Below are positions 15,957 to 24,418 of a stretch of 64,000 bases of DNA, piece after piece. Positions within the stretch are counted from its first letter, which is position 1. Every line of letters begins with the position of its first letter. Where the stretch lies: assembly GCF_014654365.1 (NCBI RefSeq), contig NZ_BNAY01000002.1, positions 186,001 through 250,000 on the forward strand, read 5' to 3'. The notes below the pieces were generated by a model. That model did not search any database. It saw nothing but the letters and a program-made list of their open reading frames with translations, and had not been told where the DNA came from. The position numbers and the translations under genes are program-made. Origin of the DNA: Amycolatopsis oliviviridis (GTDB lineage Bacteria; Actinomycetota; Actinomycetes; Mycobacteriales; Pseudonocardiaceae).

Positions 15957-17717
15957 TCAGCTCCCGGGATGGTCCGCGAGATCGTTCGCCGCCACGTACC
16001 CGAAGGTCATCGCCGGGCCGATCGTCGATCCGGCGCCCGCGTAACTGGGGCCCATGACCGCCGCGCTGGCGTTCCCGGCCGCGTACAGGCCGGGAATGAC
16101 CGAACCGTCGGCCCGCAGGACCCGCGCCCGCGCGTCGGTGCGCATCCCGCCCTTGGTGCCGAGGTCGCCGGGGACGATCTTGAACGCGTAGAACGGCGGC
16201 TCCCAGAGCGCGGCGAGACACGAGTTCGGCAGGACGTGCGGGTCGGTGTAGTAGTGGTCGTAGGCACTGGCGCCACGGCGGAAGTCACTGTCCACACCGG
16301 ACAGTGCCTGGCCGTTGAACCGGTTGACCGTGGCGCGCAAGGCCTGCGGCGGGACGCCGATCGCGGTGCCGAGCGCCTCCACGGTCCACGCCTTCTTGAC
16401 CGCTCCCGCCTCGTACCACTCAGCGGGAAGCGGCAGTAGCGGCGCGACGTCGCGGAAGAGATACCGGTTGCGGTAATGCTGGTCGACGACCAGCCACGCC
16501 GGGATGGTGGGCGACGTCGGGTTCCGGTCGTACATCGTGTGCACGACGTCGCTGTACGGCGCCGCTTCGTTGACGAACCGTTTGCCCGCCGCGTCCACCA
16601 TCAGCCCGCCGGGCAGGGTCCGCTCGGCGAGACAGAAGTACGGCTCGCCGGGAAGCGGGATCGCCGGTCCCCACCAGGCGTCGTCCATCAGGTCCAGCGC
16701 CGCGCCGGCGCGTTTGCCTGCCAGGATCCCGTCCCCGGTGTTCGACCGGGCTCCGACCGTCCACTGTGTACCGATCGGCTGGCGCTGGTATTCCGCCCGC
16801 ATGGCGGCGTTGTGCTCGAAACCGCCGGAGCCGACGATGACGCCGCGCCGGGCCCTCACCACACCCGCGGCGACGGTCACCCCGGTGACCTTCCCGTTCT
16901 CGATGACGAGATCGGCCAACGGCGTGTTCAGCCACACCGGGACACCGGCGCGCTGGAGACCGGCCCGCAGTCCGGCGGCCAGCGACTGCCCCATGGTGAG
17001 CGGTTTCTGCCCGGCGAGAGCGGCGGCCGCCCCTCGGGCGACGCAGGCGGCGGCCACCGCGGCGCCCTTCGGGTTGACCGCGGCCAGCGCGAGCCATTTG
17101 TAGTCGGCGCTGAAGACGACCATTCCCGCGGGCGTGGCGAGATAGGGCGGATTCAGGTTGGCCAGTTCGGCGCCGAGGATGTTCCCGTCGAGCTGATCGG
17201 GTTCGATCGAGCGGCCGTCCGGCATCCCGCCGGGCAGTTCCGGGTAGTAGTCGCTGTAGCCCTCCATCCACCGGAACCGCAGCGGGCTGTTCGCCATCAC
17301 GAACGACAGCATCGCCGGGCCGCCTGTGAGGAACGCCTGCTGCCGCGAGGCGGGGATCGACGGGCCGACCACGGCGGCCAAGTACCGTGCGGCCTGTTCC
17401 GGGGTGTCGCGGACGCCGGCCTCGGCCAGCACCGGGTTGCACGGAATCCAGATCCCCGCCCCCGATCGGGCGGCCGAGCCACCGAACTTCGCCGCTTTCT
17501 CCAGCACGACGCAGCTGAGCCCACGCTTCGCCGCCGTCAGCGCGGCGGTCATCCCCGCCGCGCCCGCACCGACCACGACGACGTCGTACTCGCCGATCAC
17601 CGCGGCGCCGGCCGAAGCCGTCCCGGCGAACGGCAGGCCCGAGGCGAGCGCGATCCCGGCGCCCGCGGCGGTGCCGCGCAGGATCTGGCGCCGGGACAGG
17701 CGGTTTTCGGGCTCCAT
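15957..17717 (-). CDS. KstD-like FAD-dependent 3-ketosteroid dehydrogenase with Tat signal
   Basis: This 586-residue flavoprotein resembles 3-ketosteroid delta1-dehydrogenase, which desaturates ring A of steroids. Visible features are the FAD motif VVVGAGAAGMTAALTAAKRG, KFGGSAARSGAGIWIP, YSDYYPELPGG, NEAAPYSDVV, PPFYAFKIVPGDLGTKGG and LYAAGNASA. The three tyrosines known to be catalytic in KstD have counterparts in these last segments. Unusually it starts with a twin-arginine signal (RLSRRQILRGTAAGAGIALA), implying folded export. ATG 17717 follows GAGGAGG. A KstR-type palindrome lies 57 bp upstream. Fumarate reductase-type relatives are the main alternative. Confidence 0.82.
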   Translation of the reverse strand: MEPENRLSRRQILRGTAAGAGIALASGLPFAGTASAGAAVIGEYDVVVVGAGAAGMTAALTAAKRGLSCVVLEKAAKFGGSAARSGAGIWIPCNPVLAEAGVRDTPEQAARYLAAVVGPSIPASRQQAFLTGGPAMLSFVMANSPLRFRWMEGYSDYYPELPGGMPDGRSIEPDQLDGNILGAELANLNPPYLATPAGMVVFSADYKWLALAAVNPKGAAVAAACVARGAAAALAGQKPLTMGQSLAAGLRAGLQRAGVPVWLNTPLADLVIENGKVTGVTVAAGVVRARRGVIVGSGGFEHNAAMRAEYQRQPIGTQWTVGARSNTGDGILAGKRAGAALDLMDDAWWGPAIPLPGEPYFCLAERTLPGGLMVDAAGKRFVNEAAPYSDVVHTMYDRNPTSPTIPAWLVVDQHYRNRYLFRDVAPLLPLPAEWYEAGAVKKAWTVEALGTAIGVPPQALRATVNRFNGQALSGVDSDFRRGASAYDHYYTDPHVLPNSCLAALWEPPFYAFKIVPGDLGTKGGMRTDARARVLRADGSVIPGLYAAGNASAAVMGPSYAGAGSTIGPAMTFGYVAANDLADHPGS

Positions 17718-17773
17718 GAGTCCTCCTCGCGTGGCGATCGAGCGAGGTCATGTTCTCCGGACGACGGCAAAAG

Positions 17774-17787
17774 TGAAACAAGTTCTA
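17774..17787. promoter_or_regulatory. KstR-type palindrome upstream of KstD-like gene
   Basis: TGAAACAAGTTCTA (reverse strand TAGAACTTGTTTCA) fits the KstR pattern TnnAACnnGTTnnA. It lies 57 bp upstream of the KstD-like start, in the gap to the LLM gene. It matches the site at 10005-10018 in 12 of 14 positions or better. Confidence 0.6.
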
Positions 17788-17860
17788 CCCGCTTGGAGCA
17801 GGCCGGGACGATCACGCTGCGCCGGTCACCTCAACCGGCACGGGCATTCGGGCGAACTCC

Positions 17861-18898
17861 TCAGTCCTGGGCGCGGACCAGGTCCAGCGCGCGGCCGAGG
17901 GTGGTGAGCCGGTCGGCGACCGTCTCCCCCGCCGGGTACAGCCGGACCGTGCCGACCCCGGCGTCACGCCAGACGCGCAGCCGTTCGGCGACCATCGGTT
18001 CGGTGCCGATCAGCGTCGTGCCGAGCACCATCTCGTCGGTCACCAGCGCGGCGGCGCCCTCCCGGTCGCCCGCCTGCCAGCGCTCCCGCACCGCCGCGGC
18101 GGCCTCGGCCCAGCCCTGCCGGCTGTAGGCGTTGTTGTAGAAGTTCGTCTTCGCCGAACCCATCCCGCCGAGGCTGAACGCGAGCTCGGCCTTGCGGCCC
18201 GCGACCATCCCGCGCAGCTCGTCCTCGTCCCGGGCGAAAGCGACCTCGGCGCCTTGGCAGACTTCGAGGTCCGCCCGCGATCGGCCCGCCTTCTCCAGGC
18301 CGGCGTCGAGATGCGAGAAGTAGGCCTCCGCTCCCTCCGGGACGAAACTGGTGCCCAGCCAGCCGTCCGCGATCTCGCCGGTCAGCTCCAGCAGTTTCGG
18401 GGACAGCGTGGCCAGGTGGATCGGGATGCCGGGATTCGGCGTCGTCGACAGCCGCATCGGTTTGCTCTCGCCCGGCAGCGGGATCTCGAACTCCTCGCCG
18501 GAGAACGAGATCTTCTCGCCGGCGAACGCACGGCGGATGATCGCGACCGTTTCCCGCATCCGCGTCAGCGGCCGGGCGAACGGAACACCGTGAAGACCTT
18601 CGATCACCTGCGGCCCCGAAGCGCCGAGGCCCAGGGCGAACCGGCCGCCGGAAAGCTCCGAGAGCGTCAGCGCGGCCTGCGCGATCGCCACCGGGGTCCG
18701 CGTGCCGAGCTGGATGATTCCCGAGCCGAGCCGGATGCGCTCGGTCCGCGCGGCGAGATAGCCGAGCACGGACGGCGCGTCCGAACCCCACGCCTCGGCG
18801 ACCCAGCAGTCGTCGAGACCGAGCTTTTCCGCCTCAAGCACGAAATCCAGCGTCTCCCGCCAGCCGCGCGAAGCCTCGACCGTGGTCGCCGTCCGCAT
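17861..18898 (-). CDS. LLM-class F420-dependent oxidoreductase
   Basis: This 345-residue luciferase-like protein has WRETLDFVLEAEKLGLDDCW, RTERIRLGSGIIQLGTRTP, LSGGRFALGLGASGPQVIEG and the phosphate-binding LELTGEIADGWLGTSFVP, the usual F420-binding barrel. ATG 18898 overlaps the stop of the SRPBCC gene (TGATG), so the pair is translationally coupled; a GTG at 18901 is possible. The two genes are probably functionally linked, for example a reductase and a hydrophobic-ligand carrier. The position before the KstD-like gene suggests steroid or related lipid chemistry (inference). Confidence 0.88.
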   Translation of the reverse strand: MRTATTVEASRGWRETLDFVLEAEKLGLDDCWVAEAWGSDAPSVLGYLAARTERIRLGSGIIQLGTRTPVAIAQAALTLSELSGGRFALGLGASGPQVIEGLHGVPFARPLTRMRETVAIIRRAFAGEKISFSGEEFEIPLPGESKPMRLSTTPNPGIPIHLATLSPKLLELTGEIADGWLGTSFVPEGAEAYFSHLDAGLEKAGRSRADLEVCQGAEVAFARDEDELRGMVAGRKAELAFSLGGMGSAKTNFYNNAYSRQGWAEAAAAVRERWQAGDREGAAALVTDEMVLGTTLIGTEPMVAERLRVWRDAGVGTVRLYPAGETVADRLTTLGRALDLVRAQD

Positions 18899-19419
18899 CA
18901 CGCGCGGCCCGCCTCGGCCCGTTCCTTGATCGCGGCGAGGGTCCCGGTCATCGCCTTCTCGAACTCACGCAGCCGGACGAAGACGATCTTCTCCTCCTTG
19001 TCCGGCATCTGGTCGATGGCCAGCGAGAGGCCCGACCGCCCCGGCCCCAGCTGCATCCATTGCCGCAGCTTCGTCCCGCCGTTCTCGGGCTCCAGCGTGA
19101 AGCGCCACAACGCGGTGGGGGTCTCGGGATCGTGCACGGCCCAGGTGAAGACCCTCGGCTCGTCGCATTCGACGACGTGCGACGTGGTCTCCCACTCGCC
19201 GAGCGCGTCGTGCTTGCTGCGGCCGACGAAACGCCTGCCGACCGCGGCCACGCCGTCGTCGGCGCCGTCGCACCATTCGGCCGCCTGGAGTTCCTGGCTC
19301 ATCTCCGGCATCAGCCGGACGTCGGAGACGATCGCCCAGACCCGCTCCGGATCCGCGTCGACCCAGGCCTGGACCTCGACCGTCGGTTTGTCGGCGTACT
19401 TGGCGCCCGTCCACTCCAT
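18898..19419 (-). CDS. SRPBCC-family protein
   Basis: This 173-residue protein has the START-like pattern VEVQAWVDADPERVWAIVSD at residues 14-33, a GRRFVGRSKHDALGEWETTS strand region and WRFTLEPENGGTKLRQWM near residue 105, then a long C-terminal helix. Such proteins bind hydrophobic molecules or act as cyclases or aromatases. It is the first gene of a coupled pair with the LLM oxidoreductase. A TTGACA hexamer (19475-19480, reverse strand) inside the end of the HxlR gene may be its -35 box. ATG 19419 follows GGGAGGCGGG. Confidence 0.85.
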   Translation of the reverse strand: MEWTGAKYADKPTVEVQAWVDADPERVWAIVSDVRLMPEMSQELQAAEWCDGADDGVAAVGRRFVGRSKHDALGEWETTSHVVECDEPRVFTWAVHDPETPTALWRFTLEPENGGTKLRQWMQLGPGRSGLSLAIDQMPDKEEKIVFVRLREFEKAMTGTLAAIKERAEAGRA

Positions 19420-19468
19420 CGTGGTCCCGCCTCCCGTGCTCGTGACCTCGATAGTTGCGTAGATAGAC

Positions 19469-19984
19469 TTAGCTTGTCAAACCCTCCTGCGCGGCGAAGC
19501 GGCGCAGGACGTCGGGGCGGTTCGCGAGCTTGGGCGGATACCCGGCCCCTGGCCGCGCCCGCGTGTTCTCGGCGGTGAGCGGCTCGGCACAGTGCGCGCA
19601 GACGACCTCAGCGTGCGTGTCTCGACCGCACGTGTCGTGGTGGAGCGTGATCGGCGGCCCGGCCTCCTCGGCGAGCCAGCGGTCGCCCCAGCGGGACATC
19701 GCGGCGAGCACGCCGTAGAAGTCCGCGCCCTTCTCGGTCAGCACGTAGTCGTAACGGACCGGTTCGGACTGGTAGGCACGCTTTTCCAGCAGCCCTTCGC
19801 CGACGAGGCGGCGCAGCCGGTCGGCGAGGGTGTTCCGCGCGATGCCGAGCTCCTGCTGGAACTCGTCGAACCTGCGGATCCCGTAGAACGCCTCCCGCAG
19901 GACGAGCGGCGTCCACCAGTCGCCGAGCAGGTCCATGGTGCGAGCGATCGAGCACGGCCACTGCGCGAACGAAGTCCGTTTCAT
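19469..19984 (-). CDS. HxlR-family winged-helix regulator
   Basis: This 171-residue regulator starts MKRTSFAQWPCSIARTMDLL with the conserved cysteine, followed by GDWWTPLVLREAFYGIRRFD, LADRLRRLVGEGLL and the wing SEPVRYDYVLTEKGADF. The C-terminal extension includes HHDTCGRDTHAEVVCAHC, a His/Cys cluster that could bind metal, which is not part of the basic HxlR fold but occurs in a subset. ATG 19984 is chosen because homologues begin there. It lies upstream of the SRPBCC-LLM pair on the same strand and may regulate it. Confidence 0.87.
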   Translation of the reverse strand: MKRTSFAQWPCSIARTMDLLGDWWTPLVLREAFYGIRRFDEFQQELGIARNTLADRLRRLVGEGLLEKRAYQSEPVRYDYVLTEKGADFYGVLAAMSRWGDRWLAEEAGPPITLHHDTCGRDTHAEVVCAHCAEPLTAENTRARPGAGYPPKLANRPDVLRRFAAQEGLTS

Positions 19985-20044
19985 GCTCGCGAGCCTACGC
20001 TCGCCGGAATTGATCCGGTCATTCCTCCACCTATTCCGCGGCAC

Positions 20045-20986
20045 TCAGGCAGCGGCTCGAAATGTCGCGATCCGATCAAGGAGATCTCGCGCATTGATAT
20101 CACCCACTCGTTTCCGCACGCTTTCCGACAACGGCCGCAAACGATCCCGCGTGCGCGCGGAACGGATTCCGTACGCGATCTCCATCGCGGCGAGACCGAC
20201 CTCCGCCGCGCGGTCGAGATCGCCTTCCAGCGCGTGGTCGACCGCGAGCCAGATCATCGTCAGCGACCGGCTGCGCACCATGTCCGGGCCGTAGCCGTCG
20301 ATGGCTTCGGTGAGCGCGGGAATGGCCTCCCGGCTGTGCCGGACATCGACGACCCTGGCGAGCTCGGTGCGCACCGTGCCGATCATCGCGGCCATGTCGT
20401 TGGCCGTGAAAAAGGCGGACCACGACGGCACCGTGTCGCCCAGCGAACTGGCGAACTGTTCCGGGGCAAGGGAAAGCTTGTCCAGCGCCTGGCGGACGTC
20501 ACCGAGCAGCGCGTAGGCCCAGGCCTCGTTCGCCGACAGGATCGCCTGCGACAACGGCCTTCCCGCCCGGCGCGCCGCGAGCTGGCCGTGGCCGAACTGC
20601 TCCAGCGCCTCGACCGGGGACCGATGATGCAGATACATCCGGCCGAGCCGGTAACGGACGTTGGCGACGAGGTCGTCGTTACCGGACTCCGCCGCGAGTT
20701 CGAGCGCACGGCGGAAGTGCCGCTCCGCCCTGAGGGGGCGGCCGGAATCGAATTCCGTCCAGCCCTTGAGATTGTGCAGATCCGCCACCACGCCCGCGAG
20801 CCGCCGCGCCAGCGGCTCGGACATCATTCCGCGCCGCAGCGCCGCGCCGTATGGCTCCAGCACGCGCAGCAGTTCCCGGCAGGATCCGCCGCCTTCCCGA
20901 TAGTCGCGCGCCCGGAGCGCGGCGATGACACCCTCCAGCCGGTCGATGTCGGCCTGCCCGACGCGCATCGGGAGCCGCTCAATCAC
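20045..20986 (-). CDS. TPR-repeat protein resembling the C-terminal part of XRE regulators
   Basis: This 313-residue helical protein contains repeats such as RAERHFRRALELAAESGNDD, VRYRLGRMYLHHRSPVEALE and AWAYALLGDVRQALDKL, the TPR sensor region normally attached to an N-terminal XRE HTH in actinobacterial regulators. No HTH is visible in it or in any frame upstream. It may be a stand-alone TPR sensor or a regulator that lost its DNA-binding half. The GTG start at 20986 has a poor ribosome site and overlaps a 51-codon upstream ORF, so coupled translation is plausible. Confidence 0.75.
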   Translation of the reverse strand: MIERLPMRVGQADIDRLEGVIAALRARDYREGGGSCRELLRVLEPYGAALRRGMMSEPLARRLAGVVADLHNLKGWTEFDSGRPLRAERHFRRALELAAESGNDDLVANVRYRLGRMYLHHRSPVEALEQFGHGQLAARRAGRPLSQAILSANEAWAYALLGDVRQALDKLSLAPEQFASSLGDTVPSWSAFFTANDMAAMIGTVRTELARVVDVRHSREAIPALTEAIDGYGPDMVRSRSLTMIWLAVDHALEGDLDRAAEVGLAAMEIAYGIRSARTRDRLRPLSESVRKRVGDINARDLLDRIATFRAAA

Positions 20987-21134
20987 GGCGGCGCCCCTGA
21001 ACTCGCGGCACAGCGGGTTCGGTCCCGGAGCCGTACCGGGACGTAGCCGGAACCGTCCGTCCGCGCGGCCCGTAAACCGAGTCCCGTCGTGCTCGGTCTT
21101 CCCTGGGAATGACGATGGTTATTCGCACACCCAT
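20979..21134 (-). CDS. Possible 51-residue upstream ORF coupled to the TPR gene
   Basis: ATG 21134 is preceded by GGAGGGGAG at ideal spacing. The ORF MGVRITIVIPREDRARRDSV ends with a TGA that overlaps the TPR start codon region by eight bases. The sequence is basic and of low complexity, with no family I recognise. It could be a real small protein or a leader that delivers ribosomes to the weak GTG of the TPR gene. Confidence 0.4.
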   Translation of the reverse strand: MGVRITIVIPREDRARRDSVYGPRGRTVPATSRYGSGTEPAVPRVQGRRRD

Positions 21135-21499
21135 TACTACTCCCCTCCAGATCCACAACGATCTAGCTCGCCGGGGTCCAGGACGGAGCCACGCCGATCT
21201 CCTGGAAATACTTGAACGACGCACGACGATGCTAACCGTGGGAAAAACCGATTCACTCCGCCGAACGGTTGGCTATTTCCATCATCGGAATATGCACGTG
21301 CGGAATCACTTTCCCTTGCACGAATGATCGCAATTCCCGGGCGCTCACCGCACGTGCTCGTCGGGGACCGTCCGTGAGCGGCTGAGACCCAGCTCTCAGC
21401 CGAACGTGTGAAAGTTGTCATCTCGGGTCACGAAAACGCTTCACATTGCGTTATCAATGATTGAAGATCAACAGCAACCGAACGTAAGGGGCTGAAGCG
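21135..21499. other. Divergent intergenic region, AT-richer than surroundings
   Basis: These 365 bp hold the promoters of the leftward TPR gene and the rightward SsgA-like gene. The part around 21220-21460 is visibly AT-richer (for example ATTGCGTTATCAATGATTG at 21443-21461). No RNA gene, repeat or clear operator was seen. Confidence 0.5.
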
Positions 21500-21913
21500 T
21501 TGGACAAGGAAAGCGACCTCATCCGGGGGACGATCGTCTTCGGCCTGCGCACTTTCGGTGCGGACCCGCTTCCGGTGCAGGCCGATCTCGAATACGACCC
21601 CGAAGACCCTTACGCCGTCGTGGTGGCCTACCACTCGGGCGGCGGAACGGTCCGCTGGATGTTCGGCCGTGACCTGCTGGCGGACGGCCTTCTCACCCCA
21701 TCGGGTGACGGCGACGTGATCATCAGCCCGGCCGACGACACCTCGATCGTGATCTTCGCCCTCAGCGCGCCCGATGGCTGCGCGGTCCTCGAAGCCTCGG
21801 CGCAGGAACTGGCCGAGTTCCTCGACCGCACCTACGACGTGGTGCCCGCCGGTTCGGAGCAGGAGTGGTTCGACTTCGACCAGGAGATGGCGAAGCTCGT
21901 CACCGAGTCCTGA
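21500..21913 (+). CDS. SsgA/SsgB-family sporulation and cell-division protein
   Basis: This 137-residue protein shows the SsgA-like pattern: VQADLEYDPEDPYAVVVAYH, GGTVRWMFGRDLLADGLLTP, GDGDVIISP and FALSAPDGCAVLEASAQELA. SALP proteins in actinomycetes recruit FtsZ or control septum and cell-wall sites. It starts at a TTG after AAGGGG. The adjacent TPR gene is divergent. A hairpin (21918-21948) follows immediately. Which SALP subtype this is cannot be told, and Pseudonocardiales often carry several. Confidence 0.9.
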   Translation: MDKESDLIRGTIVFGLRTFGADPLPVQADLEYDPEDPYAVVVAYHSGGGTVRWMFGRDLLADGLLTPSGDGDVIISPADDTSIVIFALSAPDGCAVLEASAQELAEFLDRTYDVVPAGSEQEWFDFDQEMAKLVTES

Positions 21914-21917
21914 CCGA

Positions 21918-21948
21918 CTGAACGCGATGATGCGCGGACCGCGTTCAG
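21918..21948. terminator. Hairpin after SsgA-like gene
   Basis: CTGAACGCG (21918-21926) pairs with CGCGTTCAG (21940-21948). A third copy, CTGAACGCGG, follows at 21952-21961 and could form the alternative stem. It lies directly after the stop codon. Confidence 0.6.
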
Positions 21949-22010
21949 AGGACTGAACGCGGCAAGGGGTGGCAGCACCGCAGGAGCGATGCCACCACCC
22001 GCGCGCCGGG

Positions 22011-23015
22011 TCAGCCGAGTTCGCGCAGCCCCGGGACGACCTGCTCGGAGAACGAACGCAGGAACCGCTCCTGGTCGTGGCCCGGGCCGTGGAACACGAG
22101 GTGGTTGAAGCCGGCCTCGACATACGGCTTGATCTGCTCGACCGCGTCGGCCGGGTCCGAGGTGACGATCCAGCGGCGGGCGACCTGCTCGATCGGCAGC
22201 GCGTCCGCGGCCTTCTCCATCTCCGCCGGGTCCTCGATGCCCGCCTTCTGCTCCGGCGTCAGCGAGAGCGGCGCCCAGAACCGCGTGTTCTCCAGCGCCT
22301 GCTCCGGATCAGGGTCGTAGGACAGCTTGATCTCGATCATCTTGTCGATGTCGCCGGTGCTCCGGCCGACCTGCTCCGCGCCTTCCGCGACCGCGGGCAG
22401 CAGCTTCTCGGTGTAGAGGTCCATCCCCTTGCCGCTGGTGCAGATGAAACCGTCGCCCTGCTTGCCGACGTACTTCGCCATCACCGGGCCGCCCGCCGCG
22501 ATGTAGATCGGGACGCCGCCCTCGGGACGGTCGTACACGGTGGCGTCGGTGGTCTGGTAGTACTCGCCCTCGAACGTGACGCGCTCCTCGGACCACAGCT
22601 TGCGCATCAGTTCGATCGCCTCGCGCAGCCGCGCGAACCGCTCCTTGAACGCCGGCCACTCGATCCGGGCGACCGCGACCTCGTTGAGGGCCTCGCCGCT
22701 GCCGACACCGAGCAGCACGCGTCCGGGGTACAGGCTGCCGAGCGTGCCGAACGCCTGCGCGACCACGGCCGGGTTGTAGCGGAAGGTCGCCGTCAGCACG
22801 CTGGTGCCGAGAACCACCCGCTCGGTGCGCTCACCGACCGCCGCCATCCACGCGAACGAGAACGGCGCGTGCCCGCCCTGGTGCCGCCAGGGCTGGAAAT
22901 GGTCGCTGACCATCACGCTGTCCAGCCCGACCTGCTCGGCGAGCACGGAGTACTCGACGAGGTCGCGCGGGCCGAACTGCTCGGCCGACGCCTTGTAACC
23001 GATCTTCAGTGCCAT
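22011..23015 (-). CDS. fgd: F420-dependent glucose-6-phosphate dehydrogenase
   Basis: This 334-residue protein matches Fgd closely in length and sequence: [19 protein letters not shown], the signature [20 protein letters not shown] with active-site His39, [31 protein letters not shown] and [18 protein letters not shown]. It oxidises glucose-6-phosphate to 6-phosphogluconolactone and reduces F420, feeding F420H2 to LLM-type reductases such as those at 10033 and 17861. ATG 23015 follows AGGTGGTG. It appears monocistronic. Confidence 0.95.
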   Translation of the reverse strand: MALKIGYKASAEQFGPRDLVEYSVLAEQVGLDSVMVSDHFQPWRHQGGHAPFSFAWMAAVGERTERVVLGTSVLTATFRYNPAVVAQAFGTLGSLYPGRVLLGVGSGEALNEVAVARIEWPAFKERFARLREAIELMRKLWSEERVTFEGEYYQTTDATVYDRPEGGVPIYIAAGGPVMAKYVGKQGDGFICTSGKGMDLYTEKLLPAVAEGAEQVGRSTGDIDKMIEIKLSYDPDPEQALENTRFWAPLSLTPEQKAGIEDPAEMEKAADALPIEQVARRWIVTSDPADAVEQIKPYVEAGFNHLVFHGPGHDQERFLRSFSEQVVPGLRELG

Positions 23016-23349
23016 CCGGGGTCACCACCTGGGCTCTTGGGTTGTTCCGCTCTTCACCTTGGCACAGAGTCGATCAGGTTCGCCCATACCTCGATGTGTC
23101 GGGAACACCACTCGGCCAAGGGGAATGCGTCACCGTGGACGTGGAAAGGCCCCGTACCCACCCTCACCTTCCGGGACCGGCACCTGGTGATGAATCGTGC
23201 CGTTTGCGCCGTCACCTGTGCACCGTGCTGGGCGGAGTTGTGATCGGGGAGTCGAACCCCACGCTGCCCGCCACGTACCAGGAGGGAGCCGGAATGCCGC
23301 CGGCTCTCGGCTTGTGCCCGCTTCCCGGAGGGCTACCTGCTTTCCACGT
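23016..23349. other. Intergenic region with inverted repeat
   Basis: These 334 bp separate fgd from the DIP1984 gene, both minus strand, and so must hold the fgd promoter. GAGCCGG-AATGCCG-CCGGCTC (23288-23309) is a 7-bp-arm inverted repeat just after CAGGAGGGAG. GGGGAGTCGAACCCC (23246-23260) resembles a tRNA T-arm but nothing around it forms a tRNA. No gene is called. Confidence 0.5.
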
Positions 23350-23826
23350 TCAGTCCAGGAGATCGGTCTCCCAGTTGGTGCGCTGGATCTCGACGTCGAT
23401 GACCCGGATCTCCCCGGCGACCCGGTCCGCCCTGGTCCGCAGTTCCGCGACCGGAAGCGCGGAGAGATACCGGAGTTCCGAGCGGAGCTGCCTGCCGTAG
23501 CCGCCTTGGTTGCGACCGGCCGCGGCGTCGGCGGCCGCGGTGAGGACACCGTGCCGGAGCCGGAGGACGTCGCGGCGCGCGATCGCGTCGGTGATCGTGC
23601 CTTCCCCGAGCGGGGTGGCGGCGTTGGTGCGGTTGATCCGCTGGATCAGCGATTCCAGTTCGCCCAGCGCGGTTTCGGCGTCGACGAGCAGAGCGGCGGC
23701 GTCTTCCGCCGGCTCCTCGCCTTCCTGGTGCCGCGCGTTGTCGACGATCCGGGAACGCAGCGCCTCCACCTTCTTCGTCGCGTCAGCGCGCAGTGCGAGC
23801 GCTTCGGCCAGTTTGATCGGGGACAT
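23350..23826 (-). CDS. DIP1984-family protein
   Basis: This 158-residue helical protein reads IKLAEALALRADATKKVEAL, RQEGEEPAEDAA-type acidic stretch, LIQRINRTNAATPLGEGTIT and DAIARRDVLRLRHGVL, ending IQRTNWETDLLD. The order and the NRTNAAT and NWETDLL motifs are those of the DIP1984 family, whose function is not established. The heptad-like helices suggest a coiled-coil bundle. ATG 23826 is chosen as the family start (MSPIKLAEALALR). Confidence 0.85.
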   Translation of the reverse strand: MSPIKLAEALALRADATKKVEALRSRIVDNARHQEGEEPAEDAAALLVDAETALGELESLIQRINRTNAATPLGEGTITDAIARRDVLRLRHGVLTAAADAAAGRNQGGYGRQLRSELRYLSALPVAELRTRADRVAGEIRVIDVEIQRTNWETDLLD

Positions 23827-23869
23827 GCCGGGAAGTATCGCCAAGATCGACGACCGCCGCATCCCGTTT

Positions 23870-24397
23870 TCAGCCCGCCAGGGAATGCCTCCGGTAAGCG
23901 GCTTCCGGCTCGGTGTACTCGAGGCCGTTCTCGTCCAGCGCGTTGAAAACGGTGAACCGGCCGTGCGGGAAGACGAAGCCGATCGCGACCATGCCACCCG
24001 CCATGTCACGCCCCGCCCATTCGAGCAGTTCGACGTCTTGGAGCACCTGACCCTCCAAAGCGGACAGTTCGGGGTAGACGTCCTGCCGCCACTCGAGCGG
24101 GCTGGGCTCCTCCGGGTCGCCCCAGTCCCACGCGGGCTTCCCGTACGGGTCGATCGTGTTCCAGGTCAGGGAAACCTCGTCGAACTTCCAGTGCGTGATC
24201 TCCAGCCGCTCGTCGCCGAAGTCCACCACGACGGGCGCATCCGAGAGCCATTCGCAGTACTGGACGAACCACGTCAGGTGGACGCGCTGGAGCCGCTTGC
24301 CCACCAACGCGCCCAGCCGGTCCCCGTGCGCTCCCCGGATCTTCTTGAGACCGGAGAGCCACACGGGGTCATAACCCTCGATGTCGAAGAAAGCCAC
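23870..24397 (-). CDS. Hypothetical protein, tryptophan-rich
   Basis: This 175-residue protein (GTG 24397) reads MAFFDIEGYDPVWLSGLKKI, VHLTWFVQYCEWLSDAPVVV, THWKFDEVSLTWNTIDPYG and GRFTVFNALDENGLEYTEPE. It is rich in aromatic residues and acidic, with no signal peptide or transmembrane helix. I do not recognise the family; it may be an all-beta protein related to small immunity-like hypothetical proteins. It stands alone between DIP1984 and the alcohol dehydrogenase gene, both on the same strand. Confidence 0.75.
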   Translation of the reverse strand: MAFFDIEGYDPVWLSGLKKIRGAHGDRLGALVGKRLQRVHLTWFVQYCEWLSDAPVVVDFGDERLEITHWKFDEVSLTWNTIDPYGKPAWDWGDPEEPSPLEWRQDVYPELSALEGQVLQDVELLEWAGRDMAGGMVAIGFVFPHGRFTVFNALDENGLEYTEPEAAYRRHSLAG

Positions 24398-24418
24398 CCG
24401 GTGAGTATGCCCGGCACC

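Noticed and set aside
23246..23260. tRNA T-arm-like sequence GGGGAGTCGAACCCC
   Set aside because: On the reverse strand it has GGTTCGAC and could form a T-arm, but no acceptor stem, D-arm or anticodon loop with U33 can be built from the 100 bp on either side.
23294..23500. Small ORF on the plus strand after CAGGAGGGAG starting MPPALGL
   Set aside because: It has a good ribosome site, but most of it is antisense to the DIP1984 gene, whose family motifs are clear, and the start codon lies within an inverted repeat.
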